Shown: positions 44,871 to 55,984, counted from the first letter of the stretch. The stretch: 64,000 nucleotides of DNA from Sipunculus nudus (GCA_026874595.1 CM049320.1:5521464-5585463), one strand, 5' to 3'. The notes: generated by a model not told the origin, from the sequence alone. Numbers and translations are program-made.

Positions 44871-45137
44871 ACTTTAAAAGGCCATGGCACGGATCACCAA
44901 ATACAGAGTTAGTAGCTGATATTTCGCATGAAGACCGTCCTTGGCATCTCTGACGGAAGATCGTGGTGGCCCGGGCGCTGAAACAAGTGATTTCCTCTGA
45001 CGCCGAGTTATTACTACAGACCAGTCGACTGGCACGACCATAGAAGGCGCTCAGAACTAAAAGTTTTGCATCTCCACAATGTAAAATCACGCTGTTGTGT
45101 TCACAGACCGTTGCCTGTCTGCTGTTGCGACCGCCAA
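44842..45137 (-). CDS. Lectin C exon 2: SUEL domain
   Basis: 296 bp, exactly the length of lectin A exon 2. The acceptor AACTTTGTAG enters in phase 1 and the exon stops at TAA. The mature chain begins VGGRNSRQATVCEHNS. Signatures FYGR, FGDPCHG and KYMVLEYSC are present. All eight cysteines are retained (TVC, LHC, LVC, ITC, QRC, SSC, DPC, YSC). With exon 1 at 47139-47199 it gives a 118-residue secreted lectin. This is the only complete minus-strand lectin in the window. Confidence 0.88.
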
Positions 45138-45228
45138 CTACAAAGTTATAAGATATTGTTTTAAGCAGTAATGATTATACGAATTAGTATTATAATATTA
45201 TTATACACAAAAACGAAATGTTTTACCG

Positions 45229-45284
<56 letters not shown>

Positions 45285-46219
45285 GTATATAATTAAAATG
45301 AGTGCTGAAAAAAACCTGGAAGAGGCAAAGCTTTTGCTTTTTTTACTTTTTCTACGGATTACATGTTGAAGAGTCTACAGATTTTCAAAAAAAAAAAAAG
45401 CACGAGTATGCCACATATTGAATGCACATTTTCCGCGACCTACTGAATGTGTATTTTCCATGTAGCCAATGCAACCATTCCCAGCTATGACGAGACTCGT
45501 CTTACACGACAAGGCGCGGATACAAGGGGGAGCGTGGGAGGCCCTGTGCTGAACCCTTACACAGTCACTAAACCCCGAATGCTTTTCTTGAACCCTATGA
45601 CAACAGACAGCGTGGTCAGCTAAATGAGTCTTATAGCAGGGTACTACCTCATACTGTCACCTAATTTGTTTTTGTATTCTCGTCACTTTTTTTTCACGGG
45701 TAGTTTTCAATATCAAAACCATTATAATATGAAGGGAATGTATAAATATACACATTGTAATTCATGAGAAACGATGTCAGTGTGAGAGAATTAATGAATT
45801 TGCTACGCTTGACTTAAACTTGAGTAACTGAGTTTAATTAACACACATGGAGCAACCCTAATGGCTACCATTTTCAGTGAAATAATTTGAGAGAGCGAAA
45901 TAATTATTAGTGGCTGTGATCGCAGTTTCATCCATAGGTAGGCAATTAGACAATTAGTCTGGACCAGTTTCAGCACATATACACACGGTAGCTAGAAATC
46001 TTTTGTTGAGTTTAGTTTAGATTCAAGTACATGTTTGACATTTATATAATCATGAAAATAACTAACCGTGCAAAAAGTTATAACGTATAAGTGACTGCAA
46101 ATGTTATACTATTTGAATTTTAGAGAACCGCTAATTTTCAGTAAATATAAAGCGTATAATTGAAAATTGTTTCTTAGGTAGGTTTCAACTTTTATTTGTG
46201 GTCCAGCTGGTAGAGGCAT

Positions 46220-46630
46220 ATATATCTTTAAGGGACATAATCAGGAGCAATACTAAGCCTATTCTTTCACACTATCAGTTTAGTTTTGCCTTAAACAAAA
46301 GTTTCCTAGCAAAACCATCCCTGCACACATCCCAGTCTCAATACCTCACATACGGCTGTTTGGCACCTTTTAGTGACTCTGCTTGTTGGTAAACACAGTC
46401 CACGTGTGTCTGCTTACCATAACAAGGCCACGTGACCGGAGGTCCGAATATGAGCCGCAACACGTGAATTCAGCGAGCGGGAACATGCCTAACAATTTTT
46501 TTTTGCCAAGTCAGCCAAGGCATCTCCTGATTGACACGTGTAGTGGCTCCGCCATACACACGGCTCCACGCGATGTGTTTATTTTGACACCTGTGACTGC
46601 GCCCAGTCCACTTTTTTAACTCTCTTCATG
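46220..46630 (+). repeat. Diverged copy of the region at 47820-48030
   Basis: Shares CTATTCTTTCACAC.ATCAGTT, AGCAAAACCATC, GGCATCTCCTGAT.GACACGTG and TTGACACCTGTGA words with 47820-48030 (and 56276-56490). About 90 bp of extra sequence sits in this copy. One copy is in the lectin C intron and the other upstream of its promoter. Confidence 0.65.
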
Positions 46631-46654
46631 CGATAATGAAGAGATAGTAATGCG

Positions 46655-46955
46655 ATAGCTATGGCCATGAAGACAACCCCGTTAATACAACCGAACACCA
46701 TGGTAACAAGACCTCCTAGCAACATCATCAAAGGTCCGTTGACATGTAAGCCTAGCCATGATGACCACCCGGTGATATATGACCCCCTGGCTGTAACGAC
46801 CTACCCGGTAACAACCACATTAGTATGACGAACTTCCCGATGATACGTTCGTCCAGCTATGACGACCACCCTAGTAACACGACCATGCACCTGGCTAAGA
46901 CGAAACCTCGGTAACTCGACGTAGCTGTGAAGACCACCCAAGTTAAACAACCGCA
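46655..46955. repeat. Degenerate tandem repeat, about 34-bp unit (AGCTATGACGACCACCC...GTAACACGACC)
   Basis: About eight units with starts near 46655, 46692, 46751, 46788, 46820, 46852, 46885 and 46922. The core is a TATGACGACCACCC word followed by GTAACACGACC. It translates to nothing useful on either strand and is strikingly GC-richer than its surroundings. Confidence 0.6.
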
Positions 46956-47138
46956 TAGGTTAGTCCGTGTTATTGAAACCATAAAAATTTACGGATTGTC
47001 TGTGAGGAATAGGCTTACTTTATTAATTAATGATAACGGTAAAAAAAATAATTAATATACTTCTGAGAAAAAAGTCAGATGCACTAGGCCTATGTCGTAC
47101 GCACGAGACAGAGAGTAAATAAAACCAATGCGTTTTAC

Positions 47139-47199
47139 CTGTGGTCCTAAAAACTCCACCAACCAGACAGAGAAACAAGAGTGCCTTACTGAGTCCCAT
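47139..47199 (-). CDS. Lectin C exon 1: signal peptide
   Basis: Minus-strand ATG at 47199 reads MGLSKALLFLCLVGGVFRTT plus one base and ends at a GTAAAA donor. It is 61 bp and phase 1, exactly as in lectins A and B, and the hydrophobic core is a good secretion signal. It joins exon 2 at 45137 with Val (GTT) at the junction. The boundary of the 8.4-kb tandem duplication (47240) lies 41 bp upstream, so this exon was not copied. Confidence 0.82.
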
Positions 47200-47350
47200 G
47201 TCAATGGTGTGTTTTCTTTGGATGCTGCGACAGTGACATTTATTCTGTTTCAGATATTTGTTATATCGTGTAGCCTTGGCATTCAGCCAGCATCGAGAGG
47301 CGAATCTCGCCAAAATTATAGTCCTGTAGTTTACCTGAGATTTCCTTCTA

Positions 47351-47352
<2 letters not shown>
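47200..47352 (-). promoter_or_regulatory. Probable promoter and 5' UTR of lectin C
   Basis: On the minus strand, an AT-rich ACTATAATTTTGG and a GATATAACAAAT lie about 60-115 bp upstream of the ATG, and a (TA)n tract begins at 47353. From 47240 rightward this DNA is present again at 55689 onward. The exact start site is not determinable. Confidence 0.35.

Positions 47353-47410
<58 letters not shown>
47353..47410. repeat. (TA)n microsatellite
   Basis: About 29 TA units upstream of lectin C. The matching array in unit 2 is at about 55803-55865, of different length. Confidence 0.95.
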
Positions 47411-47419
<9 letters not shown>

Positions 47420-47528
47420 CATCTACTTGACATTTATCATCATCAATTATGTAGGCGTAATGCTTCCTTCCAAGAACTGCACCCAGTCTGTCACATCTAA
47501 ACTACTTGTAGTTATAGGTTCTTCGGAG

Positions 47529-47530
<2 letters not shown>

Positions 47531-47571
<41 letters not shown>
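47531..47571. repeat. (TA)n microsatellite
   Basis: About 20 TA units; the counterpart in unit 2 is at about 55987-56035. Confidence 0.95.
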
Positions 47572-47574
<3 letters not shown>

Positions 47575-47654
47575 TTTTATACGACTATTCGTCCAATTCA
47601 AAGTATGTCTATGGTTCTATGGTAACTAATTGGTTTTTGGAACAGATTTATTAA

Positions 47655-49184
47655 ACAATAAGAATTTTCACAAATACGAACACCAGCGGAAACACACCAA
47701 TAAATATGTTACGCACAGAGATGCGTGGGCGGTTAACAATATTTATAAGCACCCACGAAGGGCAAAAACATGTGGCTAAGACATCTGATTTTTTAGCAAT
47801 TGGTATAAGAAAAATCAAGATATTGTTCAGTAATGACGTGTCGTCTATTCTTTCACACGATCAGTTCAGATTTGCTCTATATAGACGTTTCCCAGCAAAA
47901 CCATCAAAGCAGTCAGGGCATCTCCTGATCGACACGTGAAGTGTCTCCGCGATACACACGGCCCCACGCATTGTGTTCTTGTTGACACCTGTGAAAGCGC
48001 CCGGTCCACTGTCTTTAACACTCGTTTAAATGAGTAAGCAAACCGTTTCAGGGCAATATTTTGACAGGATCAGATTTATTTTAAAGGGAAGAAGCTATTT
48101 TTTGTGTTAACTCAACATGTATACTTAATAGATCATGCTTCTCACGCAGCGGATATACACTGCAGTCGTCCGAGATCTCTTTTCCGTGTAACTGTTGCTT
48201 TGTAAAGCAATTTTCTCTGGGTCTGAACACCCTGGGGGACACATAGCAAAAAACTATAATCAATTCGCATTGTGCATCTAGCTCAAAATTTTTAACATGC
48301 GACACCCGCCTTCGTTGGTCCGAATCTTAGCCCTGTGCCAGAAAAGGTGTTATCAGACCAACAAAAGCGAGTGTTGCAAGTTAACACGTTTGATACCATA
48401 GGGGTTTCTTAATATTCCTCATGAATAATTAATCAGCTGACGAAAGCGAGGTTGGTAGGGAATAACAGTGAACATGTGCTCACTCAGCATGGCTGTGTAT
48501 AGCAATCTAGACCTGTCAGTTATTCCATTAATCCACTTCAAATTTGTGGATGCTTATAAACAAATTTGTTAAAAGCGTCTGGAAAGAAGTATAGATCCAA
48601 AGAAATCCGCTGCTATAAGCACAATGTGAACCAGACTTGTAAGGAAGGTACTTTCCAATTACTCTTAACATAATAGAGTTAAAGACCCTTGGGCTCACAT
48701 CTGCTGCTCCAAAAGGATTATGTAGGCCCTGAGGTGTATGCTATCTGTTAATCAGACCACAGGAAGCCATTATTTGCCTGAGGTCAATTAACATATCAAG
48801 ATATCCCAGTGTCGGGGCACAGGTGCTGACTGATACACATTCAAGACAGCAGAGAACGCGGTGGTCTGTGCATGGTCCCTCGATCTGACTGTGTACATAT
48901 ATACAAAGTTTTTCTTGTTTCATGTACAGTAGGCACAGAGTGACACACACACACCAAAACACTTTGGCAGTACCCAGCTGATACTGCCATTATGAAGTCA
49001 TTAACTTAATAAAGACTAATAAAGCTAAGATGAAACATGTCTGCTTCTGTATGGTTAAAAGCGCTCTGAAATGAAATTATGAAAAAGTTTTCTGTTCACA
49101 TACTTTTTAAAGTATAGATGTAGGTATGCTGTATCTTTCACCAATAATAAAACAGAGAAAAACACTTTGTACTTTTACAGTGGC
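47655..49184. other. Unit 1 interval without recognised genes
   Basis: Minus-strand open frames at 48081-48305 and 48741-48962 (73-74 codons) recur in unit 2 only because the DNA is duplicated. They have no domain or splice support. No mobile element is recognised. Confidence 0.35.
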
Positions 49185-49340
49185 ATAGGTAGGTAAAAAA
49201 AAGGTAGGTAAAGTCTGCTGGGCTTTTACACCCGAGCCTAATGGCTCATCAGGCTGGAGCTTATCCCGGTTTCTGTAGCGTGAAGCGATTTAGGAGTTAG
49301 ACTCCTCCTGGATGGGACGCTAGTCCATCGCAAATTGGCA
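49185..49340 (+). mobile_element. SINE-like conserved interspersed repeat
   Basis: Contains CCCGAGCCTAATGGCTCATC, GGCTGGAGCTTATCCCGGTT, CTGTAGCGTGAAGCGATT and GGATGGGACGCTAGTCCATC. This word set is remembered as a widely shared short interspersed repeat of marine invertebrates. No tRNA-type A/B promoter box or poly-A tail is evident here, so class and borders are uncertain. It is copied in unit 2 at 57642-57797. Confidence 0.45.
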
Positions 49341-49768
49341 TAGCTGTCAAGTAAAAACACGATGTCACAGTCCATTTAAAACGAATATCCCTCCTCATAA
49401 GATAGTGATATGATGAGTTTCTGGGAATGGCAAGGATAATATTAGTGCATGGGCAGAAATATAATTTTATAAATGGCACCTTTTTCCCACAGGACTTTAC
49501 ATTATTTGATAGAAAATAAAATATGTAAGGTAAGAATTATGGAATAGTATATCCAGTTATTGTTCAACACTTCACCAGCTCCACACTTTTAACTCCTGTT
49601 ACATCCTTCAAAATTCTTTATAAATCGAATCTAAAAATGTAATATGTCATATACTAAAACTATAGATTTGTCGTTGTAAATGAAAAGTTAAATATACTGA
49701 CGGTGTGTCCTACGGCTTTATGACATAAACTTCATTGACAAACAAAGTTGAATATTCTTTGATTTACA

Positions 49769-50416
49769 GTGGGTCTAGATAAAATAAACCCTAACTCTCT
49801 CTTAGGTCAGACTTATAAATGTGAACTAGAAATGATGAACGAGAACAAAAAGTGCTGGATTAAGGGAATAAAAATTGTGTTAGATAAATATAATATGAAA
49901 AGCTTTTTCATACATCCAGAATATTTTAATGCAGATCTGCTGAGAGAAAAATTACAAGCCGAATTCATTTCAGTGTGGAAAAATAATATGTGGCAGGATA
50001 ATGGAAATGGAGGAGGAAATAAACTGAGAACTTACAGGGAATTTAAAACAGAATTTAAATTTGAGGGATATTTAGAAATATTCACTGATAGAGAACAGAG
50101 AAGTAAATTTACACAATAAAGAATTAGTGCACACGAACTCAATATTGAAATGGGAAGATATATCAGACCAAAATTTCCACCAGAACAAAGAATTTGTACA
50201 AATTGTAATGAAGACGTGGTAGAAGATGAATACCATTTGTTTAAATGTAATTATTATGAAGACACAAGGGAAAGCTTTGAAATCAGTATATGTAACAGAA
50301 ATGAGTTTATAGATAAAATGAGAGCCAATATTGACGAAAGTAATACTGGTATTATAAGATTTGTATACTATGCACTAAAAAAGAGAAAACATGGGAATAA
50401 ATATACACAAAATTAA
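49769..50416 (+). mobile_element. LINE ORF2 C-terminal fragment with one in-frame stop (unit 1)
   Basis: One reading frame, interrupted by a single TAA at 50117-50119. It reads KLRTYREFKTEFKFEGYLEI, then after the stop ISAHELNIEMGRYIRPKFPP, EQRICTNCNEDVVEDEYHLF and KCNYYED. This is the conserved LINE C-terminus ending in a C-x2-C...H-x3-C zinc motif, here CTNC...HLFKC. It is 5'-truncated and lacks the RT palm. The same stop in unit 2 shows the copy was dead before duplication. Confidence 0.85.
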
Positions 50417-50595
50417 AATTATTAGTAAATAGAACCAACATGAAATTTAGCCAATACAGAATAACTGTCACAAAATTTAAAATGTAAATATGTTATATTC
50501 TAAACAAAAGAGTTGAAATGTAGAAGTCATTTCTTTACTTTTAAATTCCGTCCACTAATATAAATGTGTGTATGCACATGTATGTATGTGCATAC

Positions 50596-50640
<45 letters not shown>

Positions 50641-51102
50641 TTCCTTAGGATTAATGTAACATGTCTAATAGATCTTTCACATACTTTAATTATAGCACAG
50701 ATATAATTATAGCAGAGATAAAAGCAGATTTATATTTCAGGAACATAATGTAAAAGTATGAGAAAATCAGGTATTGTTAAGGAGGTGCAGGTCAATTCAG
50801 CCATTGATGTAATATTATAACATCGATATTAGATAATTTACAAAATATTACATTCCCTATGTGTATGCACAGGTTTCGGTATGTTGCTCAAGCAAACTAA
50901 AATGAAACAGAAAATTTCAGATAATCAAGGATCATTAGGCCTTTTGAGGGTTTTATTTCTGTCCTTTCCCATCTATAAATTTTGTGTTTTTATATGACCC
51001 CAAGTCATAAAAGCTTTACCTAGAAATTTGCATTATAAAGAATGCCTTCAAGCCTCCGCCATTCACTTATTCGGTCCATATTACCAGGTTAATTCTTTCT
51101 CT
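50417..51102. other. LINE 3' flank and AT-rich interval, unit 1
   Basis: Includes (TA)n at about 50598-50637, within the segment 50547-50719 that is absent from unit 2. Nothing else recognised. Confidence 0.4.
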
Positions 51103-51336
51103 AAGTGACTGTAGATTTATGACTACTCCTTACTACTTCTTATTGACGTTCCTGAAAGCGGATTAGGTGCCGGATCCACACCAAATCTAATCTATTCTTC
51201 ATAAAGGTCTTTCGTGCGTAAGTGACTGTAGATTTATGACTACTCCTTACTACTCCTTAATGACGTTCCTGAAAGCGGATCAGGTGCCGGATCCACACCA
51301 AATCTAATCTATTCTTTATTATGATCATTTCCACAA
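51103..51336 (+). repeat. 117-bp direct repeat, two units
   Basis: AAGTGACTGTAGATTTATGA starts at 51103 and 51220. The two units share TGACGTTCCTGAAAGCGGAT and GGTGCCGGATCCACACC. Also present in unit 2 at about 59393-59626. Confidence 0.85.
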
Positions 51337-52244
51337 TGCCTTGAAAATTTCATGAGATTGTGTTCATGACTGCTAAAGTTATACATGTCAACATATACAT
51401 AGACACACAAACACACACACAAACACGAAAGGGGAAGAATGCATACACCTAACTGGCAGATCGAGGTCATGATTCCTAATTATGTTAATACATGCATTTT
51501 ATAAATACGCGATGTCTATTGAACTGATGGGATCTTATGAATTCTTCCTTGTCACACACACACATGCAGTGACAGCAATCCGTTATACTCGGCCTTGCGG
51601 CAGGTGTAGCAGTTCAATGTTTACAATCTATACAACCCACGTCCACACAAACCTTCCTTGTTACACCTTTTTTGTGCTCATGTTTACTGTCAATGCCATT
51701 TGGGAGATAGCTAGGAAAAAGATCAATATAATTTACGCCTCATCTGTTGTGTATCAGTTTTACCCGTATTTACAGATTTTCTAACCCCCCCCCCCCCCCG
51801 CCCCCTCTTTCTATTAATTATATTTTCTTGGAGGTCTTGGTATTGTTTTATAAATAATTCTCTCATTTACGATTAATACTATAAGTTTCACTGAATTTTC
51901 CCAGCCTCTTAGTACATTGGCCGGGCTTAAAGTATAAAGCAGGACGGATACAAGAGCGGGGGGGGGGGGGTCCTAAAAGGCACACAAGTGTTCCGGGAGT
52001 GCTGTTCAATTTAAAAAAAAAACTCTTGTATGAGTATCGGGGAGCAGACGGTGTCAGACACAAATTTCTAACGTCTGACAACAATATTCCACTTCGCAAA
52101 TGTACACCTGATCACTGACCAGGCCTTCCTGGTCCACATACTGATGTATGAATTTCATGTCACGAGCACAGCGTCACAAAATAAATGTAGAAAAATATTT
52201 GTACATAACTTATTGAGACAGTAAATCACTGAAAATATATCAAG

Positions 52245-52246
<2 letters not shown>
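51337..52246. other. Unit 1 interval with opposed C and G runs
   Basis: C15 at 51785-51799 and G13 at 51958-51970 are complementary homopolymers about 160 bp apart. A 100-codon plus-strand frame (51482-51784) is identical in unit 2 but has no recognisable domain. Otherwise AT-rich. Confidence 0.4.

Positions 52247-52303
<57 letters not shown>
52247..52303. repeat. (TA)n microsatellite at the start of the lectin segment
   Basis: About 28 units, followed by CTGCTAGGAAAAAGCATGA. The same junction occurs at 41932-41944 (short) and 60535-60580. Confidence 0.95.
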
Positions 52304-52306
<3 letters not shown>

Positions 52307-52907
52307 GCTAGGAAAAAGCATGAAGAAAAAGTCAATCTAAACCTTCACATTTTTCTTTCTAGCCATGACGCTTGCTGTATCATTTTTCCATGTAATACTT
52401 CATGCTAGATTTCATAAAAATATTGATGGTTCCTTTATAATAAAGGGGAGCCCTTTATTATTTATTATTACGTTATTTATTGCAACTACAAGTTATTTAA
52501 CAAATGTAGACTGATAATTCATTAATATCTGATGGTGTTTATAAAAATTAACCAATAAAAATATCAAATAAAATATTAATATTGCCATCAGGATGAACTG
52601 CTTAAGATAACAGGTATAGTACAATGATTTTTAGATAAAAAAAAATTTGTAAGACGAAAAAATATAAATTATTCGCATGATCAATTGGTATGGTGTTTGT
52701 GATTTAACATTCAGAAATGTATAAAACATCTAAGGATATTTTGATAAAACTCCATTGAAGTAGAATGTTGGCATATTTTATTGTTTTATATTAAAGAATT
52801 CATATTCTTTATATCAAACATACAATATAAACATAATTACTGCAACAGCCAATTTGTGTAAATGTGCCTTTTCTAAGCTTCCCCCATTTCGCACGTATCA
52901 GACTTAC

Positions 52908-53058
52908 TTTCTTGAATTAAGGCACTCAAAGAAGAAAACTGTTTTTCGTGGTTAATACGAAGAATATGATACCTGCTAGAGATCATGCTGAAACTTTCAT
53001 ATAATTTATTGTGCAGATTTTCTAAAACAAGTTTAGGACCAACTTTTGATCTGATCCC
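52908..53058 (-). CDS. Exon-like segment of unknown function (unit 1)
   Basis: A 151-bp open segment between a TACTTTTTCTACAG acceptor and a GTAAGT donor on the minus strand, entered in phase 0 and left in phase 1. It encodes 50 residues, starting GIRSKVGPKLVLENLHNKLY and ending FSSLSALIQE, with a helix-like pattern of Leu/Ile and charged residues. It lies 2 kb downstream of lectin D's stop codon. It is not recognised as any family. It could be an exon of another minus-strand gene, an alternative 3' exon, or a captured exon. The upstream partner exon was not found. Confidence 0.4.
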
Positions 53059-54105
53059 CTGTAGAAAAAGTACACAACCAACCACAACCAACGTCGTAAA
53101 ATCTTTTAAATCGTCATTATGTATCTTTGTGTTTCTAGTGTCATTTTAATATGGCATAATTTGTGATCACAAAGACCTGCCTAGCCGATAATAATCATAT
53201 TCATCTCAAAAGTGTGTAACATAAAACTCAATTCCCTCCCGCGATTGATGCAACCGAGTCAGAAACTTCAATTCTGGCTCATGCCAGCGCAAAGCTGGTG
53301 AAGGTATAGAAATATACATTATTTTTGTGTTTTCTCACCGGACAGCGGTATCTGATCCAAGTGTTGTCATGTAGCGGGAGTCAATTCATTAGCTATACCC
53401 ACTGAGTGAGGGGATCTTCTAGAGAATAAAAATTATTGAAAGTATTAAGATGAATGATGCTCATGCAGAGAATGGTACTGCTAACAAACTCTCTGAGTTA
53501 CAGGAAGAAAAAAAAGGTGTCAGTACTAGTATCTCTTGATTAATTTCCTTTACTTCGGAGTGCGATGACATCATATGGTGCTAGTTCAGTTTTCAGCCCA
53601 CTTACAGCCTTAGACAAGATTTTCCAGCATGTCGCGTTTGAAATAAAGCTGTAAACTGATGTGAACGGTATGGTTTGTGCCCTGCAGAGGTTATACAGAA
53701 CAACAGCAGCAATATGCCATTTTCAAAATTAAAATTGCATAAAATGAGTAAATTGCAGATGGTGTCGCCAGTATTCCTCTACTTTACTATAATGAATTTC
53801 ATAACAACAATTCAGCTTATCCTGACAAATATTGTTTATGAATTCTCATTTACATGAGTCTTAGCTTCTTAGATGTTTCCCCTCTAACCTGGCGAATATA
53901 AGTCACATTGATCCAAATTGGCATTTATTTATGGAATATGCTTGCATAAGAGATTAAAACTTCCTTGGTCTTGTCGGCTTTGATTTTCAGGACGAACGGC
54001 TAGCAAGAAAAACGGCGGACAAAGGGCCATCTCTATAGCTAAGACGAGTCACAAATAGATGGGCTAAAGACCTATGTACTTTTTCAAAAAAAGGAAATCA
54101 CCCGA

Positions 54106-54444
54106 TTGCTAGTAATTTATCTAACAATCAGTCGATATATTTCCGTCCATTGTGACTGTGCATCGTCTTGTCAAAATATTAAAATCTTAATACCGAATAA
54201 TTTTCCCAATAACCAGCACATGACAACTATTAATGAATTTACTGTTTACATTGAGAGAGCTCTATTACAAAGGGTTGAACAACCACTTGGTGAAACTGAT
54301 TTTGTTTACTTTGATCATGATCATATAAGTCCTACATTTAATAACATGCAGTCTCTAAACACCATAAAAGGGATGCAGGTAGGGGGCAAAGCCATTTGTC
54401 AGAAATTATATAAACGGCATCTAAGGGGTCCATTTTTGCAATAA
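54106..54444 (+). other. 112-codon open frame conserved in the two younger copies
   Basis: Reads MTTINEFTVYIERALLQRVE and on through GETDFVYFDHDHISPTFNN to stop. Unit 2 (62381-62707) keeps it open with a 12-bp in-frame deletion. The older copy near 43900-44170 has several stops. No known domain. It could be a decayed coding fragment or chance in duplicated DNA. Confidence 0.25.
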
Positions 54445-55094
54445 AATGCAATCTTTGGTTACGATATTAATTGAAAGAGGGCAAGTCTTGTTGTCAGTTC
54501 ATGAACAAGGGAGAAGATTTGCATTGAATTTGGACAATCCCTCGCTAATTTAGCATTGAATCTTGAGATAATATATCGATACAGCACTAATATTCATATC
54601 CCATGCACTACTGGGAAAACGTACATTTCATACATGCTTCAGTTTGCATGCACACACATGGGTCACAAACTTCAAGATCATCCTTGGAAATAGAATACAA
54701 TCATACTTATTAATAACCATGCCGTTTATTAAGAAACGGTGTCCTTTTATAGCATTAAAATGAAGATTTGTATACATCTAGCATTCACAGGTATACACTG
54801 TTTCCTGTTTCGTATTGTTTATCAGTGATATTTGTATAAAAGGGAAGTTTAATTCAGTGTCTCTGTATAGAGGTTAGTAATCATAACAAACTGATCTTGC
54901 TGAATTACACATACATTATTACATGTAGATATAGAATATCAAATCTTTTACATTTTTACCGGAATGTGATTTTGAATAAAAAGCAATGGTGTCTGTATTA
55001 CACTTAGCTGTATTCAAGGAATATGTTTCCAGAAAGATGTCTCTCTTACACATAGCTGTGTTCAAGGAATATTTTCTCCAGAAAGATTTCTCTC

Positions 55095-55390
55095 TTACAC
55101 ACAGCTATATTCAAGGACCATGTACTTCAAAAGGCCGTGGCATGGATCACCAAATACAGAGTTAGTAGCTGATATTTCGCATGAAGACCGTCCTTGGCAC
55201 CTCTGACGAAAGATCGTGGTAGCCCGGGCGCTGAAAAAAGTGATTTCCTCTGACGCCGAGTTATTACTACAGACCAGTCGACTGGCACGACCGTAGAAGG
55301 CGCTCAGGACTAGAATCTTTGCATCTCCAAAAGGTAATATCACGCTGCTGGATTCACAGGCCGTTGCCTGTCGGCTGTTGCGACCGCAAA
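55095..55390 (-). CDS. Lectin D exon 2: SUEL domain without a nearby signal exon
   Basis: 296 bp, acceptor ATAACTTGTAG in phase 1, TAA stop. It encodes CGRNSRQATACESSS after the split codon, then FYGR, FGDPCHG and KYMVLEYSC. Two of the eight canonical cysteines are replaced: ILHC of lectin C is ILPF here and ITCF is ITFF. An extra Cys appears near the N-terminus. The 299 bp upstream up to the duplication junction (55688) holds no signal-peptide exon, and unit 2 does not contain a copy of the one at 47139. It may be an orphan exon, or may be spliced from a distant exon. Confidence 0.75.
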
Positions 55391-55688
55391 CTACAAGTTA
55401 TACGATATTGTTTGAAGCAGTAATGATTATACGCAAGTATAAATGAATGCTGATAAAAATCGAAGAGGCAAAGCTTTTGCGTTCTTATTTTCTCCACGGA
55501 TTATATGTTGAAGGGACGCGAGATGTTCGATAAAACACAAGTATGCCACTTATTGTATGCACATTTTCCGCGACCCTGCTGATTGTATATTTTCCATGTA
55601 GCTAATACAGCCATTTCAAGCTACGACGAAACTCTCTAAACGCCCTTTTCCATGGCGCGCGTTTTTTGGGCAGTTTACACGCCTAGTA
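55391..55688. other. Upstream flank of lectin D up to the duplication junction
   Basis: No signal-peptide-like reading on the minus strand; the longest ATG frame (MAVLATWKIYNQQGRGK) is not hydrophobic. Ends at GCCTAGTA, which is joined to TTATTCTG of unit 2. Confidence 0.5.
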
Positions 55689-55802
55689 TTATTCTGTTTC
55701 ATATATTTGTTATATCGTGTAGCCTTGGCATTCAGCCAGCATCGAGAGGCGAATCTCGCCAAAATTATAGTCCTGTAGTTTACCTGAGATTTCCTCCTAA
55801 TG

Positions 55803-55875
<73 letters not shown>

Positions 55876-55984
55876 CATCTACTTGACATTTATCATCATC
55901 AATTATGTAGGCGTAATGCTTCCTTCCAAGAACTGCACCCAGTCTGTCACATCTAAACTACTTGTAGTTATAGGTTCTTCGGAG

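Larger units (their letters stand above)
41930..45510 (-). repeat. Older diverged copy of the lectin segment
   Basis: Starts at a (TA)n tract followed by CTGCTAGGAAAAAGCATGA and stays alignable, by eye roughly 85-90% identical, with 52247-55640 and 60535-63900. It contains lectin C exon 2 and the homologues of all neighbouring landmarks. Private differences include about 175 bp at 42128-42303 that the other two copies lack. Confidence 0.85.
45138..47138 (-). other. Intron of lectin C (2001 bp)
   Basis: Contains (TA)n at about 45231-45283, the end of homology to the younger copies near 45510, a diverged repeat of upstream DNA at 46220-46630, and an array of about 34-bp degenerate units at 46655-46955. 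The donor is GTAAAA and the acceptor TTTGTAG. Confidence 0.6.
47240..55688 (-). repeat. Tandem segmental duplication, unit 1 (8449 bp)
   Basis: Nearly identical to 55689-63951. The left edge is TTATTCTGTTTC at 47240 and the right edge GCCTAGTA at 55688. Landmarks keep their order: two (TA)n arrays, a SINE-like element, a LINE tail, a 117-bp tandem repeat, C/G runs, an exon-like segment, and lectin D. By eye only a few substitutions per kb separate the units, plus an about 173-bp segment at 50547-50719 present only here and changes in microsatellite length. Confidence 0.92.

Noticed and set aside
47023-47433. 136-codon minus-strand frame with a long YIYI tract at its start
   Set aside because: The YIYI part is translated (TA)n. 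Only the MGLSKALLFLCLV part is meaningful, as the 61-bp signal exon of lectin C.
48741-48962. Cys-rich 73-codon minus-strand frame (also at 57197-57418)
   Set aside because: It looks like a possible small secreted protein, but it has no splice partner or family pattern, and its duplication is explained by the 8.4-kb unit.
51482-51784. 100-codon plus-strand frame conserved in both units (59772-60074)
   Set aside because: Conservation is due to recent duplication. Composition is not protein-like and no domain is seen.
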